A DNA stretch of 64,000 nucleotides from Pseudomonas siliginis (GTDB lineage Bacteria; Pseudomonadota; Gammaproteobacteria; Pseudomonadales; Pseudomonadaceae), in contig NZ_JAHSTW010000008.1 of NCBI RefSeq assembly GCF_019145195.1, positions 1 to 64,000 of the forward strand, in the 5' to 3' direction. The position numbers and the translations under genes are program-made. Below, in pieces: positions 42,232 to 51,721 of the stretch. Within the stretch, counting starts at the first letter, position 1; the number at the start of each line of letters is the position of its first letter. A model generated the notes under the pieces. The model did no database searches, was not told the DNA's origin, and saw only the letters and a program-made list of their open reading frames with translations.

Positions 42232-44016
42232 ATGCCAACCACCGTGCGAATCGGCTGCGCCAGTGCTTTTTGGGGCGACACCTCCACCGCTGCCGCCCAG
42301 CTTGTCTCCGGCGGAAACCTGGATTATCTGGTGTTCGATTATCTGGCCGAGATCACCATGTCGCTGATGGCCGGTGCGCGTCTTAAAGATCCCCAGGCCG
42401 GATTCGCCGGGGACTTCATTGAAGTGCTGGCGCCGCTGCTGACGCAACTGGCCGAACAGAAAATCCGCGTGGTCAGCAATGCCGGCGGAGTCAATCCGCA
42501 GGCTTGCGCGGCGGCCCTGCAAGCGGCCTGTGACCAGGCTGGGGTCCAGCTGAAGATCGCCGTGTTGCTCGGCGACGACTTGCAAGGACAGCTCAAAAAC
42601 CCCGCCGATATCCGCGAAATGTTCAGCGGCGCCCCATTGCCGCGGATGTGCGTGTCGACCAACGCCTACCTCGGCGCGCCGGGGATTGTCGAAGCGTTGC
42701 GCCTGGGTGCCGACATCGTCATCACCGGTCGGGTGGTCGACAGCGCCGTGGTCAGTGCGGCGCTGATTCACGAATTCGACTGGTCGTGGCATGACTACGA
42801 CAAACTCGCCCAGGCCGCGCTGGCCGGGCACATCATCGAATGCGGCGCGCAGTGCACCGGCGGTAATTTCACCGACTGGCGCGAGGTGCCGGATTACGAG
42901 CACATCGGTTTCCCGATCGTCGAGGTCAGCGCCGATGGCCAGTTCCTCGTCAGCAAACCCGAAGGCTCCGGCGGACTGGTCACGCCGTTGACGGTCGGCG
43001 AGCAGATGCTCTACGAAATCGGCGATCCGCAGGCCTATCTGTTACCCGACGTGATCTGCGATTTCACTCAGGTCAAACTTCAGCAACAAGGCAAAAACGT
43101 CGTGCACGTGCACGGGGCCAAAGGCCTGCCGCCCAGCGACAAATACAAGGTCAGCGCCACGTACCCGGACGGTTTTCGCTGCACCGCCAGTTGCCTGATG
43201 GCCGGCATCGACGCGGTGGACAAGGCGCGGCGGGTCAGTCAGGCGATCATCGACAAGACCGCCGAGATGTTCAGCCTGCGCGGCTGGGCGCCGTACAGCG
43301 AAACCCATGTCGAACTGCTCGGCAGCGAAGCCACCTACGGCCCACACGGCCAGCGCCGCGACAGCCGTGAAGTGGTGATCAAAATCGCCGTACGCCATCC
43401 TGACAAACGCGCGCTGGTGCTGTTTTCCAAAGAGATCGCCCAGGCCGCGACCGGTATGGCGCCGGGTTTGACCGGCATCGTCGGCGGTCGTCCGACCGTA
43501 TACCCCCTCATCCGTCTGTTCTCTTTCCTCATCGATAAAAGCGCCTGCACCCTGCAAATCGACATGGCCGGTGAGCGCCATCCGTGCGCCCTCCCCGACC
43601 CAGTGGCCCTCGACAGCGCAGATTTGCCAATCGCCCATCAACCACCCAAACCCCAGGGCCGCGCCGATGCCAGTGTGCCGCTGGTGAAACTGGCGGTAGC
43701 GCGCTCCGGCGACAAGGGCAACCACAGCAACATCGGCGTGATGCCGCGCCATCCCGATTACCTGCCGTGGATCGCCGAAGCGCTTACCACCTCGGTGGTG
43801 GTCGACTGGATGCGCCACGTCCTCGATCCGCTTCTCGGGCGTGTCGAACGCTGGTATCTGCCCGGCACCCACAGCCTCAACTTTCTTTTGGAAAACGCCC
43901 TCGGCGGTGGCGGTGTCGCCAGTCTGCGCATCGACCCGCAAGGCAAAGCCTTCGCCCAGCAACTATTGGAAATCCAGATCCCGGTGCCCCAGAGCATCGC
44001 CGAACAGCTCGACTAG
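42232..44016 (+). CDS. atuA: AtuA, DUF1446 acyclic terpene utilisation protein
   Basis: This 594-residue protein carries the DUF1446 domain (VRIGCASAFWGDTSTAAAQLVSGGNLDYLVFDYLAE to about residue 450) followed by a C-terminal domain of about 100 residues (VPLVKLAVARSGDKGNHSNIGVMPRHPDYL). AtuA is required for citronellol and geraniol use, but its reaction is not established; binding of an acyl-CoA intermediate has been suggested. The start at 42232 follows CGGAGA; upstream in-frame codons run back into the operator. It heads the operon atuABCDEF. Confidence 0.9.
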   Translation: MPTTVRIGCASAFWGDTSTAAAQLVSGGNLDYLVFDYLAEITMSLMAGARLKDPQAGFAGDFIEVLAPLLTQLAEQKIRVVSNAGGVNPQACAAALQAACDQAGVQLKIAVLLGDDLQGQLKNPADIREMFSGAPLPRMCVSTNAYLGAPGIVEALRLGADIVITGRVVDSAVVSAALIHEFDWSWHDYDKLAQAALAGHIIECGAQCTGGNFTDWREVPDYEHIGFPIVEVSADGQFLVSKPEGSGGLVTPLTVGEQMLYEIGDPQAYLLPDVICDFTQVKLQQQGKNVVHVHGAKGLPPSDKYKVSATYPDGFRCTASCLMAGIDAVDKARRVSQAIIDKTAEMFSLRGWAPYSETHVELLGSEATYGPHGQRRDSREVVIKIAVRHPDKRALVLFSKEIAQAATGMAPGLTGIVGGRPTVYPLIRLFSFLIDKSACTLQIDMAGERHPCALPDPVALDSADLPIAHQPPKPQGRADASVPLVKLAVARSGDKGNHSNIGVMPRHPDYLPWIAEALTTSVVVDWMRHVLDPLLGRVERWYLPGTHSLNFLLENALGGGGVASLRIDPQGKAFAQQLLEIQIPVPQSIAEQLD

Positions 44017-44028
44017 AGGATGGTGTGC

Positions 44029-44913
44029 ATGGCTTACGCGTCGATTTTCCGCGCCGATCTGTTCAGCGGCCAGAACCTGATTGTCACCGGTGGCGGCAGC
44101 GGCATCGGTCGCTGCACCGCCCATGAACTGGCGGCCCTCGGCGCCAATGTGCTGCTGGTCGGGCGCAAGCCGGAAAAACTCGAAAAAGTCGCCGCCGAAA
44201 TCACCGAGGACGGCGGCCGCGCGCACTGGAAGGCCTGCGATATCCGCGATGAAGAAGCGGTCAAGCAACTGGTCAAAGAGCTGATCGCCGAACACGGGCC
44301 GATCCACGGTCTGGTCAACAATGCCGGCGGCCAGTACCCTTCGCCCTTGGCCTCGATCAATCAGAAGGGCTTTGAAACCGTGCTGCGGACCAACCTGGTC
44401 GGCGGCTTTCTGATGGCCCGCGAAGTGTTCAACCAGTCGATGAGCAAACACGGCGGCAGCATCGTCAACATGCTCGCCGACATGTGGGGCGGCATGCCCG
44501 GCATGGGCCACTCGGGGGCAGCGCGCTCGGGCATGGACAATTTCACCAAGACCGCCGCGTTCGAGTGGGGTTACGCCGGGGTCCGGGTCAACGCCGTGGC
44601 GCCGGGCTGGATTGCGTCCAGCGGCATGGACACTTACGAGGGCGCATTCAAAGCGGTGATTCCGACCCTGCGCGAGCATGTGCCGCTCAAGCGTATCGGC
44701 ACCGAATCGGAAGTCAGTGCGGCGATCGTGTTTCTGCTCAGCCCGGCGGCGGCATTCATCAGCGGCACCACAGTGAAAATCGACGGTGCCGCCAGCCTCG
44801 GCAGTCGCGCCTGGCCGCTGCACAAGGCCAGCCACAGCGAATCGTTCAATGGTTTCCACCGCGCGTATTTACCAGAAGTGTTGCGTCCCGACGTGCTCAA
44901 GGACAAGGAATAA
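44029..44913 (+). CDS. atuB: AtuB, short-chain dehydrogenase of the atu pathway
   Basis: The 294-residue SDR has TGGGSGIGR near residue 20, NNAGG at about 94, and an active-site region GMGHSGAARSGMDNF, which lacks a plain Y-x-x-x-K (the position reads H/S/G-A-A-R). This resembles peroxisomal 2,4-dienoyl-CoA reductase-like SDRs, in which the tyrosine is also absent. It is 12 bp downstream of atuA, consistent with P. aeruginosa gene order. Its step in citronellol breakdown is not settled. Confidence 0.85.
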   Translation: MAYASIFRADLFSGQNLIVTGGGSGIGRCTAHELAALGANVLLVGRKPEKLEKVAAEITEDGGRAHWKACDIRDEEAVKQLVKELIAEHGPIHGLVNNAGGQYPSPLASINQKGFETVLRTNLVGGFLMAREVFNQSMSKHGGSIVNMLADMWGGMPGMGHSGAARSGMDNFTKTAAFEWGYAGVRVNAVAPGWIASSGMDTYEGAFKAVIPTLREHVPLKRIGTESEVSAAIVFLLSPAAAFISGTTVKIDGAASLGSRAWPLHKASHSESFNGFHRAYLPEVLRPDVLKDKE

Positions 44914-44916
44914 GCC

Positions 44917-46533
44917 ATGGCGCAGATTCAGTCGCAACTCGATCCGCACAGCGAAGCGTTCGCGCGCAACCGCGCGGCCATGCTCGCCGCCATCGAGCAG
45001 GTTCAGCAGCTCGAACAGAACCTGCTGAACAAGGCCGCCGAAGCCAAAGACAAATTCAGCAAACGCGGGCAACTGTTGCCCCGCGAGCGCCTGAACCTTT
45101 TGCTCGACCCCGGCGCGCCGTTCCTCGAACTGGCCAGCCTCGCCGGCTACAAATTGCATGACGACAAGGACGGCAGTTCGGCCGGTGGCGGGCTGATTGC
45201 CGGCATCGGTTATGTCTGTGGCGTCCGTGCGATGGTGGTCGCCAACAACAGCGCAATCAAGGGCGGCACAATCTCGCCGAGCGGCCTGAAAAAATCCCTG
45301 CGCCTGCAACAAATTGCTCGGGAAAACAAACTGCCGATGATCACTCTCGCCGAAAGCGGCGGTGCCAACCTCAACTACGCGGCGGAGATTTTTGTCGAAG
45401 GTGCGCGCAGTTTCGCCAATCAGGCGCGCATGTCAGCGATGGGTTTGCCGCAGATCACCGTGGTGCACGGCTCGGCCACCGCAGGCGGCGCCTATCAACC
45501 GGGGTTGTCGGATTACGTGGTGGTGGTGCGCGGCAAGGCCAAGCTGTTTCTCGCCGGCCCGCCATTGCTCAAAGCGGCGACCGGCGAAGTGGCCAGCGAT
45601 GAAGAGCTCGGTGGCGCCGAGATGCACGCGCAGGTCGCCGGTACCGCCGAATATCTCGCTGAAAACGATGCCGATGGCCTACGTCAGGTCCGCGAGATCA
45701 TGCGCATGTTGCCCTGGAACGAACAGTTGCCCTGGCTGCCGGAGCCGCAATACAAGGAACCGCTCTACCCTATCGACGAACTGCTCGGGCTGATCCCGGA
45801 CGATGCGAAAAAGCCCTACGACGTGCGCGAAATCATCGCGCGGATTGCCGATGAGTCGGACTTCCTCGAATTCAAAGGCGAGTTCGATCAGCAAACCCTT
45901 TGCGGCCAATTGAAAATCCAGGGCCGCGCCTGCGGCTTCATTGGCAACAACGGCCCGATCACCCCGCAAGGTGCGAGCAAGGCGGCGCAGTTCATCCAGT
46001 TGTGCGACCAGAGCCAGACGCCGCTGCTGTTTTTCCACAACACCACGGGGTTCATGGTCGGCACCGAATCGGAACAGCAAGGGGTGATCAAGCACGGCTC
46101 GAAACTGATTCAAGCGGTGGCCAACGCACGGGTGCCTAAACTGACCATTGTCGTCGGTGGTTCCTACGGCGCCGGCAACTACGCCATGTGCGGGCGCGGG
46201 CTCGATCCGCGCTTCATCTTCGCCTGGCCCAACAGCCGCACGGCAGTAATGGGCGGCGCACAGGCCGGCAAGGTCTTGCGCATCGTTACCGAAGCCAAAC
46301 AGCTCAAGGACGGCATTGAGCCGGATCCGAAAATGCTCGACATGCTCGAACAGATGACCGCGCAGAAACTCGACAGCCAGTCCACCGCACTGTACGGCAG
46401 CGCCAACCTGTGGGACGACGGCCTGATCGACCCGCGCGACACCCGCACCCTGCTCGGTTACTTGCTGGATATCTGCCACGAAGCCGACATGCGCACGCTG
46501 CAACCCAACAGCTTCGGCGTCAGCCGCTTCTGA
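44917..46533 (+). CDS. atuC: AtuC, geranyl-CoA carboxylase beta (carboxyltransferase) subunit
   Basis: This 538-residue carboxyltransferase transfers CO2 from biotin to cis-geranyl-CoA together with AtuF. Visible motifs are the crotonase-type N-half (AGGGLIAGIGYVCGVRAMVVANNSAIKGGTISP), VEGARSFANQARMSAMGLPQITVVHGSATAGGAYQPG, and in the C-half FLFHNTTGFMVGTESEQQG-like and GSYGAGNYAMCGRGLDPRFIFAWPNSRTAVMG. Size and motifs also fit methylcrotonyl-CoA carboxylase; the atu context decides. It is separated by only 3 bp from atuB. Confidence 0.92.
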   Translation: MAQIQSQLDPHSEAFARNRAAMLAAIEQVQQLEQNLLNKAAEAKDKFSKRGQLLPRERLNLLLDPGAPFLELASLAGYKLHDDKDGSSAGGGLIAGIGYVCGVRAMVVANNSAIKGGTISPSGLKKSLRLQQIARENKLPMITLAESGGANLNYAAEIFVEGARSFANQARMSAMGLPQITVVHGSATAGGAYQPGLSDYVVVVRGKAKLFLAGPPLLKAATGEVASDEELGGAEMHAQVAGTAEYLAENDADGLRQVREIMRMLPWNEQLPWLPEPQYKEPLYPIDELLGLIPDDAKKPYDVREIIARIADESDFLEFKGEFDQQTLCGQLKIQGRACGFIGNNGPITPQGASKAAQFIQLCDQSQTPLLFFHNTTGFMVGTESEQQGVIKHGSKLIQAVANARVPKLTIVVGGSYGAGNYAMCGRGLDPRFIFAWPNSRTAVMGGAQAGKVLRIVTEAKQLKDGIEPDPKMLDMLEQMTAQKLDSQSTALYGSANLWDDGLIDPRDTRTLLGYLLDICHEADMRTLQPNSFGVSRF

Positions 46534-46563
46534 CCGCCACGGATCCTACGGAGAACAACAACA

Positions 46564-47721
46564 ATGATCTTCACCCCGGAACACGAAGCCCTGCGCCGCA
46601 CCGTCCGCCAGTTCGTCACGCACGAGATCAACCCGCACGTCGAAGATTGGGAAAAGGCCGGACGCTTTCCCATCCACGAAATTTTCCGCAAGGCCGGTGA
46701 GCTGGGCCTGCTGGGCATTTCCAAGCCGGAAAAATTCGGCGGCATGGGCCTCGATTACAGCTATTCGATCGTCGCCGCCGAAGAGTTCGGCACCATTCAT
46801 TGCGGCGGGATTCCGATGTCGATCGGCGTGCAGACCGATATGTGCACACCCGCCCTCGCCCGCTTCGGCTCCGATGAATTGCGCGAAGAGTTCCTCCGGC
46901 CGGCCATCACGGGCGAACAGGTCGGCTGCATCGGCGTTTCCGAAGTCGGCGCCGGCTCCGATGTCGCCGGGCTGAAAACCACGGCGCGCAAGGACGGCGA
47001 TGACTACGTGATCAACGGCAGCAAGATGTGGATCACCAACTCGCCGAGCGCCGATTTCATCTGCCTGCTGGCCAACACTTCGGACGACAAGCCGCACATC
47101 AACAAGTCGCTGATCATGGTGCCGATGAACACCCCCGGGATCAGCCTCAGTTCGCACTTGGACAAGCTCGGCATGCGCAGCTCGGAAACCGCGCAGGTGT
47201 TCTTCGACAACGTGCGCGTGCCGCAGCGCAATCGCATCGGCCACGAAGGCGCCGGGTTCATGATGCAGATGCTGCAGTTCCAGGAAGAACGCCTGTTCGG
47301 CGCGGCAAACATGATCAAGGGCCTGGAATATTGCATCGACAGCACCATCGAGTACTGCAAGGAGCGCAAGACCTTCGGTAATGCGCTGATCGATAACCAG
47401 GTGATCCACTTCCGCCTCGCCGAATTGCAGACCGAAATCGAATGCCTGCGCGCACTGGTCTATCAGGCTACCGAGCAATACATCAAAGGTCAGGACGTCA
47501 CCCGACTGGCATCGATGGCCAAGCTCAAGGCCGGACGCCTCGGCCGGGAAGTCAGCGACAGCTGCCTGCAATATTGGGGCGGCATGGGCTTCATGTGGGA
47601 CAACCCGGTGGCCCGCGCCTATCGCGATGTGCGCCTGGTATCGATTGGCGGCGGCGCCGACGAAATCATGCTGGGGATCATCTGCAAACTGATGGGCATC
47701 CTGCCGGGGAAAAAGAAATGA
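46564..47721 (+). CDS. atuD: AtuD, citronellyl-CoA dehydrogenase
   Basis: The 385-residue acyl-CoA dehydrogenase has the FAD-binding pattern CIGVSEVGAGSDVAGLKTTA and KMWITNSPSADFICL, and the C-terminal helix bundle with QYWGGMGFMWDNPVARAYRDVRLVSIGGGADEIMLGII. It desaturates citronellyl-CoA to geranyl-CoA; its electrons pass to ETF. It sits 30 bp after atuC and overlaps atuE by ATGA. Confidence 0.92.
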   Translation: MIFTPEHEALRRTVRQFVTHEINPHVEDWEKAGRFPIHEIFRKAGELGLLGISKPEKFGGMGLDYSYSIVAAEEFGTIHCGGIPMSIGVQTDMCTPALARFGSDELREEFLRPAITGEQVGCIGVSEVGAGSDVAGLKTTARKDGDDYVINGSKMWITNSPSADFICLLANTSDDKPHINKSLIMVPMNTPGISLSSHLDKLGMRSSETAQVFFDNVRVPQRNRIGHEGAGFMMQMLQFQEERLFGAANMIKGLEYCIDSTIEYCKERKTFGNALIDNQVIHFRLAELQTEIECLRALVYQATEQYIKGQDVTRLASMAKLKAGRLGREVSDSCLQYWGGMGFMWDNPVARAYRDVRLVSIGGGADEIMLGIICKLMGILPGKKK

Positions 47722-48515
47722 GCAGCCTGCCCGATTGCCAGACGCTGTTGCTGGAACTGCATGGCGGCGTGCTGCACATCACCCTCAACCGCCCGGACAG
47801 CCGCAATGCGATGAGCCTGCAAATGGTCGCCGAACTGCGCGCGGTGCTGGCGGCGGTGCGCGATGACCGCACAGTGCGGGCCTTGGTGCTCAGCGGTGCC
47901 GGCGGGCACTTCTGCGCCGGTGGCGACATCAAGGACATGGCCAATGCCCGGGCTCAGGGCGCGGACGCTTACCGCGAGTTGAACCGGGCGTTTGGCGCGT
48001 TGCTGGAGCAAGCCCAACATGCGCCGCAAGTGCTGATCACTGTGCTGCAAGGCGCCGTGCTCGGCGGCGGCTTCGGCCTGGCTTGCGTCAGCGATGTTGC
48101 GATTAGCGATCACCAGGCGCAGTTCGGTTTGCCGGAAACCAGCCTTGGCCTGATCCCGGCGCAAATCGCACCGTTTGTGGTGCAACGGATAGGCCTGACC
48201 GAAACCCGCCGACTGGCCCTGACCGCAGCGCGTTTCGATGGCCACGAGGCGCATCGTTTGGGGCTGGTGCATTTCGTTGAACAGGATGCGCAAGCGTTGG
48301 CCGAGCGACTGGATGAGGTCTTGCAACAGGTGCTGCGCTGCGCACCCGAAGCGAATGCGGTGACGAAAAAATTGTTATTGGCCAGCGCCGGGCAGCCTTC
48401 GAGTGAATTGCTCGATGAGGCGGCGCAGTGGTTCAGCGCGGCGGTAACCGGAGACGAGGGAATCGAGGGGACCATGGCTTTTATGCAGAAACGCAAACCT
48501 CGGTGGGTCAGCTAA
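47718..48515 (+). CDS. atuE: AtuE, isohexenylglutaconyl-CoA hydratase
   Basis: This 265-residue crotonase has the oxyanion-hole segments LSGAGGHFCAGGDIKDMA and GAVLGGGFGLACVSDVAIS and the family's QFGLPETSLGLIPAQIAPFVV. It hydrates isohexenylglutaconyl-CoA made by the carboxylase. The translation start overlaps the atuD stop (ATGA). A cluster of three REP copies and a duplicated leader separates it from atuF. Confidence 0.9.
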   Translation: MSSLPDCQTLLLELHGGVLHITLNRPDSRNAMSLQMVAELRAVLAAVRDDRTVRALVLSGAGGHFCAGGDIKDMANARAQGADAYRELNRAFGALLEQAQHAPQVLITVLQGAVLGGGFGLACVSDVAISDHQAQFGLPETSLGLIPAQIAPFVVQRIGLTETRRLALTAARFDGHEAHRLGLVHFVEQDAQALAERLDEVLQQVLRCAPEANAVTKKLLLASAGQPSSELLDEAAQWFSAAVTGDEGIEGTMAFMQKRKPRWVS

Positions 48516-48519
48516 AAGC

Positions 48520-48682
48520 TTCGCGAGCAGGCTCGCTCCCACAGGTCGAAATGCATTCCAAATGTGGAAGCGAGCCTGCTCGCGAAGAGGCCCGCACCTT
48601 CGCCGCCCAAAACTCAGGAGCGCCCGAATTCGCGGTTGAAATGCATTCCAAATGTGGGAGCGAGCCTGCTCGCGATGAGGCC
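48520..48682. repeat. Three REP copies and tandem duplication in the atuE-atuF gap
   Basis: REP copies lie at 48520-48543 (inverted), 48563-48585 (with one mismatch, GTGGAAG) and 48653-48675. The last two are part of a longer direct repeat: 48548-48592 and 48638-48682 are identical at 43 of 45 positions, and the following CTCAGGA (48613-48619 and 48704-48710) recurs at 91 bp. The second CTCAGGA is the ribosome binding site of atuF. Confidence 0.9.
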
Positions 48683-48718
48683 ATCACATTCAACGCCAAA
48701 AAACTCAGGAACCCCACC

Positions 48719-50680
48719 ATGCCCACCCTCCACAAAATCCTGATCGCCAACCGCGGTGAAATCGCCTGCCGCATCCAGCGCACGGCCCAGGCGCTGGGCT
48801 ATCGCACCGTCGCGGTTTTCAGCGACGCCGACGCCGATGCGCTACACGTGCAAATGGCCGATCAGGCCGTACACATCGGCCCGGCGCCAGTGCAGCAGTC
48901 CTACCTCAACATTGCGGCGATCATCGACGCCGCCCGACGCTGCGGCGCCGATGCGATTCACCCGGGCTACGGCTTTCTCTCGGAAAACGCCGATTTCGCC
49001 CGCGCCTGCGCCGAGGCAGGGCTGATTTTCATCGGCCCCAGCGTCGAAGCGATCGAACTGATGGGCAGCAAACGCCTGTCGAAAATTGCCATGCTCGACG
49101 CGGGCGTGCCATGCATTGCCGGCTATCAAGGCGCAGCGCAGGACGACGCGACCCTATTGGCCGAAGCCGAGCGCATCGGCTATCCGCTGATGATCAAGGC
49201 CAGTGCCGGTGGTGGTGGACGTGGCATGCGTCTGGTGCACGAGGCCAGCGAACTGGCGGCGCAACTGCGCACCGCGCGGTCCGAAGCAATGAACGGTTTC
49301 GGTAGCGACGAGTTGATTCTTGAGCAGGCGTTGATCGAACCGCGCCACGTCGAAGTGCAGCTATTCGGCGACCAGCACGGCAATCTGGTCTACCTCGGCG
49401 AACGTGATTGCTCGATCCAGCGCCGCCATCAGAAAGTCATCGAAGAAGCGCCGTGCCCGGTGATGACCGCCGAGCTGCGCCAGGCCATGGGCGAAGCGGC
49501 GCTCAAGGCCGGGCGCGCGGTGGATTACGTCGGCGCTGGCACCGTGGAGTTCCTCCTCGACGCGCGCGGGCAGTTCTACTTTCTGGAGATGAACACCCGT
49601 CTGCAGGTCGAGCATCCGGTGACGGAATTGATCACCGGGCTGGATCTGGTCGCGTGGCAGTTGCTGGTCGCCGAAGGTCAGCCGATACCGCTGACGCAGG
49701 AGCAGGTCCGCCTCGACGGTCACGCCATGGAAGTGCGCCTCTACGCTGAAGATCCCGCTGCGGATTTTCTCCCGCAAACCGGCCGAATTGCCGCATGGCA
49801 GCCGGCTTCTGATCACGGCGCACGGATCGATCACGGTCTGCTTGAAGGTCAGTCGGTCAGCCCGTTCTACGACCCGATGCTGGGCAAACTGATCGCCCAC
49901 GGTGCCACCCGCGAAGAGGCGCGGCGCAAGCTGTTGCGTGCGGTGCAGGACACGGTGCTGCTTGGCGTGCAAAGCAATCAACGCTTGCTCGAAGGCCTGT
50001 TGCAACATCCGCAGTTCATCTGTGGCGATTTCAGCACCGCCTTCATCCAGCAACATTTTTCCAGCCATGCCAGCCTCAACACTTATGTGCCGACGACGGA
50101 GCAACTGGCGATTGCCGTGGTGTTGTTCTATCAGGCCAGCGCCCTGCCCCATCGCGCCCCGTTGAATGGCTGGCGCAACAACGCCAGCGTGCCGTTGCAC
50201 TATCGACTCGGCAGTGACGAGCAGGACTGGACGCTGTCGGTGCTGGCGCGCAAATCCGGCGAATGTGTCGTGCAGCTGGGCGAACGCACGCTGGAGTTGA
50301 AAATCATCAAGCACACCGCGCAATCGGTAACCATGGAAATCGACGGCCTGCGCCAGCGTTATGCCTACCGTCTGCACGATGGGCAGCTATGGCTGTTCAC
50401 GCATCCAGGCAGCCTGCGCCTGGAGGATCGAACTCATGCGCCGATCGACAGTCAGACCAGCGTCGCCTCCGGCACCCTGAAAGCGCCGATGGACGGTGCC
50501 ATTGTCGATGTGCTGGTCAGCGAAGGCAGTACGGTCAGCAAGGGACAATTGCTGGTGGTGCTGGAGGCAATGAAAATGGAGCATCCGTTGAAGGCCGGCA
50601 TCGATGGCGTGCTCAAACGGGTGCAAGTGAAGGTCGGCGATCAGGTAAAAAATCGTCAGGTTCTGTTGCAGGTCGAGTAG
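48719..50680 (+). CDS. atuF: AtuF, geranyl-CoA carboxylase alpha (biotin carboxylase/carrier) subunit
   Basis: The 653-residue protein has a biotin carboxylase half (HKILIANRGEIACRIQRTA, KASAGGGGRGMRLV, EMNTRLQVEHPVTELITGLDLV), a linker domain, and a C-terminal biotinyl domain with the carrier Lys in VVLEAMKMEHP near residue 619. It carboxylates its own biotin using ATP and bicarbonate and hands CO2 to AtuC. The frame is open to 48428, but the upstream part is REP DNA, and the ATG at 48719 has a fitting CAGGA site. It is the last gene of the operon here; atuG and atuH are not adjacent. Confidence 0.92.
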   Translation: MPTLHKILIANRGEIACRIQRTAQALGYRTVAVFSDADADALHVQMADQAVHIGPAPVQQSYLNIAAIIDAARRCGADAIHPGYGFLSENADFARACAEAGLIFIGPSVEAIELMGSKRLSKIAMLDAGVPCIAGYQGAAQDDATLLAEAERIGYPLMIKASAGGGGRGMRLVHEASELAAQLRTARSEAMNGFGSDELILEQALIEPRHVEVQLFGDQHGNLVYLGERDCSIQRRHQKVIEEAPCPVMTAELRQAMGEAALKAGRAVDYVGAGTVEFLLDARGQFYFLEMNTRLQVEHPVTELITGLDLVAWQLLVAEGQPIPLTQEQVRLDGHAMEVRLYAEDPAADFLPQTGRIAAWQPASDHGARIDHGLLEGQSVSPFYDPMLGKLIAHGATREEARRKLLRAVQDTVLLGVQSNQRLLEGLLQHPQFICGDFSTAFIQQHFSSHASLNTYVPTTEQLAIAVVLFYQASALPHRAPLNGWRNNASVPLHYRLGSDEQDWTLSVLARKSGECVVQLGERTLELKIIKHTAQSVTMEIDGLRQRYAYRLHDGQLWLFTHPGSLRLEDRTHAPIDSQTSVASGTLKAPMDGAIVDVLVSEGSTVSKGQLLVVLEAMKMEHPLKAGIDGVLKRVQVKVGDQVKNRQVLLQVE

Positions 50681-50750
50681 TCGCCCGGGCACAAGCGCGG
50701 GGTTTGACTACGCTCTGATAAATCAGAACGCGGAAATCAGGAACCCTGCG

Positions 50751-51293
50751 ATGCCCCATTGGCTGGTCATAGATCTGGAAGCCACCACAGACGAGGGTGG
50801 CTGGCCGGTCACGGAAATGGAAATTATCGAGATCGGTGCGACCCTGGTCGACCGCGCCGGGCGCGAGCAGGATCACTTCCAGCGCTTCGTCAAACCGACC
50901 CGCCGTCCATTGCTGACGTCGTTCTGTCGGGAGCTGACGCACATCAGCCAGGCCAATATCGATTCGGCGCAACCGCTGAGCGACGTCTGGCCAGCCTTTG
51001 AGCGCTGGCTTGCGCAGCATCAGGCTCGCCTTGAAGGCTGGGCCAGTTGGGGCGGTTACGATCGCCAGCAATTGCTGCAGGAGTGGCAGCGCCTGCACAT
51101 CGACAGCGGCCTGAGCAAAGTCCCGCACATGAACCTCAAACAGCGCTTCGCCAAGGCCCGCCGCCTGGAACGACCGCTGGGGCTCAACGCCGCGTTGCAA
51201 CTGGCGGGCATGCAGTTCAACGGCCAACAACATCGCGCGCTGGAAGATGCCCGCAATACTGCACGGTTATTGCCGCTGGTCCTGCCGCTTTAG
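50751..51293 (+). CDS. DEDDh 3'-5' exonuclease (KapD/ERI-1-like)
   Basis: This 180-residue nuclease carries the DEDDh set: Asp-x-Glu in LVIDLEATT (residues 8-10), Asp in WASWGGYDRQQL near residue 103, and His/Asp in HRALEDARNTARL near residue 162. Such small enzymes trim DNA or RNA 3' ends; the substrate is unknown. It is a single gene 70 bp after atuF. Confidence 0.88.
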   Translation: MPHWLVIDLEATTDEGGWPVTEMEIIEIGATLVDRAGREQDHFQRFVKPTRRPLLTSFCRELTHISQANIDSAQPLSDVWPAFERWLAQHQARLEGWASWGGYDRQQLLQEWQRLHIDSGLSKVPHMNLKQRFAKARRLERPLGLNAALQLAGMQFNGQQHRALEDARNTARLLPLVLPL

Positions 51294-51364
51294 ACGCGTG
51301 ACGGCGCGAAAAGCCTTGTGCATACTGGCCGCCCCCTTTTAAGCCCTTTTCGAGGAATCCGCCC

Positions 51365-51649
51365 ATGTTTAAAGTCAACGAGTACTTCGACGGCACCGTC
51401 AAGTCGATCGCCTTTGGCACCGCTGAAGGTCCGGCGACCATTGGCGTCATGGCCCCGGGCGAATACGAATTCGGCACCAGCCAGCGCGAGATCATGCATG
51501 TGGTGTCCGGCGCGCTGAGCGTAAAACTGCCAGACAGCAGCGACTGGGAAACCTTCGCCGCCGGCAGCCAGTTCAACGTCCCGGCCAACAGCAAGTTTCA
51601 GCTGAAAGTCGAAGTGGATACCGCTTACCTGTGCGAATACCGCGGCTGA
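51365..51649 (+). CDS. ppnP: Pyrimidine/purine nucleoside phosphorylase PpnP (YaiE)
   Basis: The 94-residue cupin begins FKVNEYFDGTVKSIAF and contains IGVMAPGEYEFGTSQREIMHVVSGAL and FNVPANSKFQLKV, the diagnostic PpnP pattern. It cleaves a broad range of nucleosides with phosphate to give bases and ribose-1-phosphate. A bidirectional terminator follows. Confidence 0.93.
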   Translation: MFKVNEYFDGTVKSIAFGTAEGPATIGVMAPGEYEFGTSQREIMHVVSGALSVKLPDSSDWETFAAGSQFNVPANSKFQLKVEVDTAYLCEYRG

Positions 51650-51670
51650 TCCCGACGGTTTCACAGCGCA

Positions 51671-51707
51671 AAAAAATGCCCGCGTCCAAAAGACCCGGGC
51701 ATTTTTC
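51671..51707. terminator. Bidirectional intrinsic terminator
   Basis: AAAAATGCCCG and CGGGCATTTTT arms form a strong stem with A/T tracts on both sides in the gap between the convergent ppnP and MOSC genes. Confidence 0.88.
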
Positions 51708-51721
51708 GTTTCAGCGACAAC

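Noticed and set aside
48428..48718. N-terminal extension of AtuF by 97 codons
   Set aside because: The frame is open, but the added sequence is the end of atuE in another frame plus REP DNA. The ATG at 48719 has a good ribosome binding site and matches the biotin carboxylase start.
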